A stretch of 8,163 nucleotides of DNA from CAZXNF01 sp050741255 (GTDB taxonomy: Bacteria > Pseudomonadota > Gammaproteobacteria > Burkholderiales > SG8-41), in NCBI GenBank assembly GCA_050741255.1, contig JBOIEQ010000184.1, forward strand, positions 1-8,163, given 5' to 3'. The first letter of the stretch is position 1. Each line of letters begins with the position of its first letter. The notes under the pieces were generated by a model, which searched no databases, was not told the DNA's origin, and saw only the letters and a list, made by a program, of their open reading frames with translations. Made by a program: the position numbers and the translations under genes. Below are positions 6,874 through 8,163 of the stretch, one piece after another.

Positions 6874-8085
6874 ATGAAGCCGCGTACGGGGGCCGAGGGG
6901 TTGGAGCTTCTGCGCCGGGATCCGGATTTCTCGCTCGTCCTCGGCGGACCGCTCTTCCAGCTGTTCCGGCGACTGCACCTCTCGGATGACGCGCTCCATC
7001 TGGCGCGGCAGCGCGTCATCGTTATCATGGCGGTCGCATGGCTGCCGCTGCTCGTGCTGTCGGCGCTCGACGGGCGCTTCGCCGGCGACAGCGTGACGGT
7101 GCCCTTCCTGCTCGACGTGGAGGTCCACGTCCGCTATCTGTTCGCGCTGCCGCTGCTGATCGCCGCGGAACTCGTCGTGCACGGCCGCATGCGTCCGCTG
7201 GTGAAAATTTTCCTTGAGCGCAACCTCATCCCCGCGCCGTCGCTGCCGCGGTTCGGTGACGCCCTCGCGTCCGCCTTCCGGCTGCGCAATTCCCTGTCGG
7301 CCGAACTGCTGCTGGTGGCCTTTGTCTACGGCATCGGCATTTCGGTGGTGTGGCGCCAGTACCTCGCGCTCGATGCCGCGACGTGGTACGCGACGCCCGG
7401 TACCGACGGCACGGTGCTGACGCTTGCCGGGTGGTGGTACGGCTACGTGAGCCTGCCCATCTTCCAGTTCCTGCTGTGCCGCTGGTACTTCCGCCTCTTC
7501 ATCTGGGCGCGCTTTCTGTGGCAGGTCTCGCGCATCGATCTGAGCCTCATCCCGACGCACCCCGACCGTCTCGCCGGATTGGGCTTCCTGTCGGGGGTCG
7601 TGTTCGCGTTCGCGCCGCTGGCGGTCGCGCACGGCGCCATGCTCGCCGGCCCGCTGGCGAACCGCATCCTGTACCTGGGCGCGGGGTTCATGCAGTACAA
7701 GGCGGAGATCGCGATCGTGGTCATCTTCGTGGTGGTCCTGTTTGTCGGACCGCTGCTGGTGTTCACGCCGCAACTCTCGCGTGCGAAACGCATCGGGCTG
7801 CGGGAGTACGGCACGCTCGCGGAGCGCTACGTGCGCGAATTCGACGCCAAGTGGCTGCGCGGCGGCGCCCCGGCGGGGGAACCGCTGGTCGGCAGCGCCG
7901 ATGTCCAGTCGCTCGCCGACCTCGCCAACGGCTACGAGGTGGTGCGCAGCATGCGTATCGCGCCGATCACGCGGGACATGCTGGTGGGGCTCGTCGCGGC
8001 GACCGGCGCACCCCTGGTCCCGCTCGCCCTGACCATGATGCCGCTCGAGGAGTTGCTGAAGCGGCTGTTCGGCATCCTGTTCTAG
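6874..8085 (+). CDS. Polytopic membrane protein of unknown function
   Basis: I do not recognise a functional family with confidence. The 403 residues contain about six or seven hydrophobic segments, near 48-65, 86-103, 142-160, 187-213, 233-258, 278-297 and 366-388, so it is an integral inner-membrane protein. There is no signal peptide and no evident catalytic motif. Distinctive polar stretches that look conserved are IDLSLIPTHPDRLAGLGFL (221-239), between hydrophobic segments, and GSADVQSLADLANGYEVVRS (340-359), before the last one. The first 45 residues are hydrophilic. The ATG at 6874 has only a poor ribosome binding site; an in-frame TTG at 6901 (codon 10) has GGGGG at 6888-6892, eight bases upstream, so a start nine residues later is possible. 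It begins 25 bp after the antiporter stop on the same strand, which suggests co-transcription, but nothing in the protein ties it to aspartate metabolism. It is not an AAEx-family member, since it has no GxxxGP repeat and no RCK_C-like loop. Confidence 0.8.
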   Translation: MKPRTGAEGLELLRRDPDFSLVLGGPLFQLFRRLHLSDDALHLARQRVIVIMAVAWLPLLVLSALDGRFAGDSVTVPFLLDVEVHVRYLFALPLLIAAELVVHGRMRPLVKIFLERNLIPAPSLPRFGDALASAFRLRNSLSAELLLVAFVYGIGISVVWRQYLALDAATWYATPGTDGTVLTLAGWWYGYVSLPIFQFLLCRWYFRLFIWARFLWQVSRIDLSLIPTHPDRLAGLGFLSGVVFAFAPLAVAHGAMLAGPLANRILYLGAGFMQYKAEIAIVVIFVVVLFVGPLLVFTPQLSRAKRIGLREYGTLAERYVREFDAKWLRGGAPAGEPLVGSADVQSLADLANGYEVVRSMRIAPITRDMLVGLVAATGAPLVPLALTMMPLEELLKRLFGILF

Positions 8086-8093
8086 AGCCTGTC

Positions 8094-8163
8094 ATGGACC
8101 TAAACGTGCGCGGCGTTGAGCCAAAAGGGCCCGGATGCTAGGCGCGAGGAGGCCGCATAGCCC
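8094..8163. repeat. Possible copy of a dispersed intergenic repeat, cut by the window edge
   Basis: The non-coding tail after the last gene contains a GGGCCC palindrome (8128-8133) and short inverted arms GCGGC (8110-8114) and GCCGC (8152-8156). It is compact and GC-rich, and it looks to me like the multi-copy intergenic elements seen in some betaproteobacterial genomes. Only one copy is visible, so this is a weak call. It has no T-tract and does not look like an intrinsic terminator. Confidence 0.3.

Noticed and set aside
8094..8141. A 15-codon open frame beginning ATG GAC CTA after the last gene
   Set aside because: It is very short, has no ribosome binding site and lies in what appears to be a repeat-like non-coding stretch.

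Overview
The window comes from a high-GC Gram-negative bacterium, most likely a betaproteobacterium. The Rhodocyclales/Burkholderiales type (Azoarcus/Thauera-like) is my best guess. I base this on the strongly GC-biased third codon positions, the Shine-Dalgarno-led starts, a perfect FNR/ANR-type box upstream of a metabolic operon, and the gene families present. The taxonomic call is inference. All genes are on the + strand.

Layout: (1) 1-1527 is the 3'-most 508 codons of a transporter of the aspartate:alanine exchanger (AAEx) family, with its start off the left edge. (2) 1528-1674 is a promoter region. It holds a perfect TTGAT-N4-ATCAA box (1559-1572), a TAGAAT -10 element (1594-1599) placed as in a class II FNR-activated promoter, and a 10-bp hairpin in the predicted leader (1621-1644). 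(3) 1675-3375 encodes a full-length AspT-type antiporter. (4) 3410-5053 encodes a PLP-dependent aspartate 4-decarboxylase. (5) 5160-6848 encodes a second full-length AspT-type antiporter. (6) 6874-8085 encodes an unrecognised polytopic membrane protein. (7) 8086-8163 is non-coding and may be the edge of a dispersed repeat.

The core function is a decarboxylation/antiport energy cycle. Aspartate is imported by AspT in exchange for alanine, and the decarboxylase converts it to alanine and CO2 in the cytoplasm, consuming a proton. Net inward movement of negative charge plus proton consumption yields proton motive force. This scheme is established for the Tetragenococcus aspD-aspT operon.

Two things stand out here. 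There are three AAEx-family paralogues around one decarboxylase, and they differ at otherwise conserved membrane motifs, so they may not carry the same substrates. There is also a predicted FNR-family promoter, which would tie the pathway to oxygen limitation. I found no tRNA, rRNA, CRISPR array, insertion sequence or integrase.
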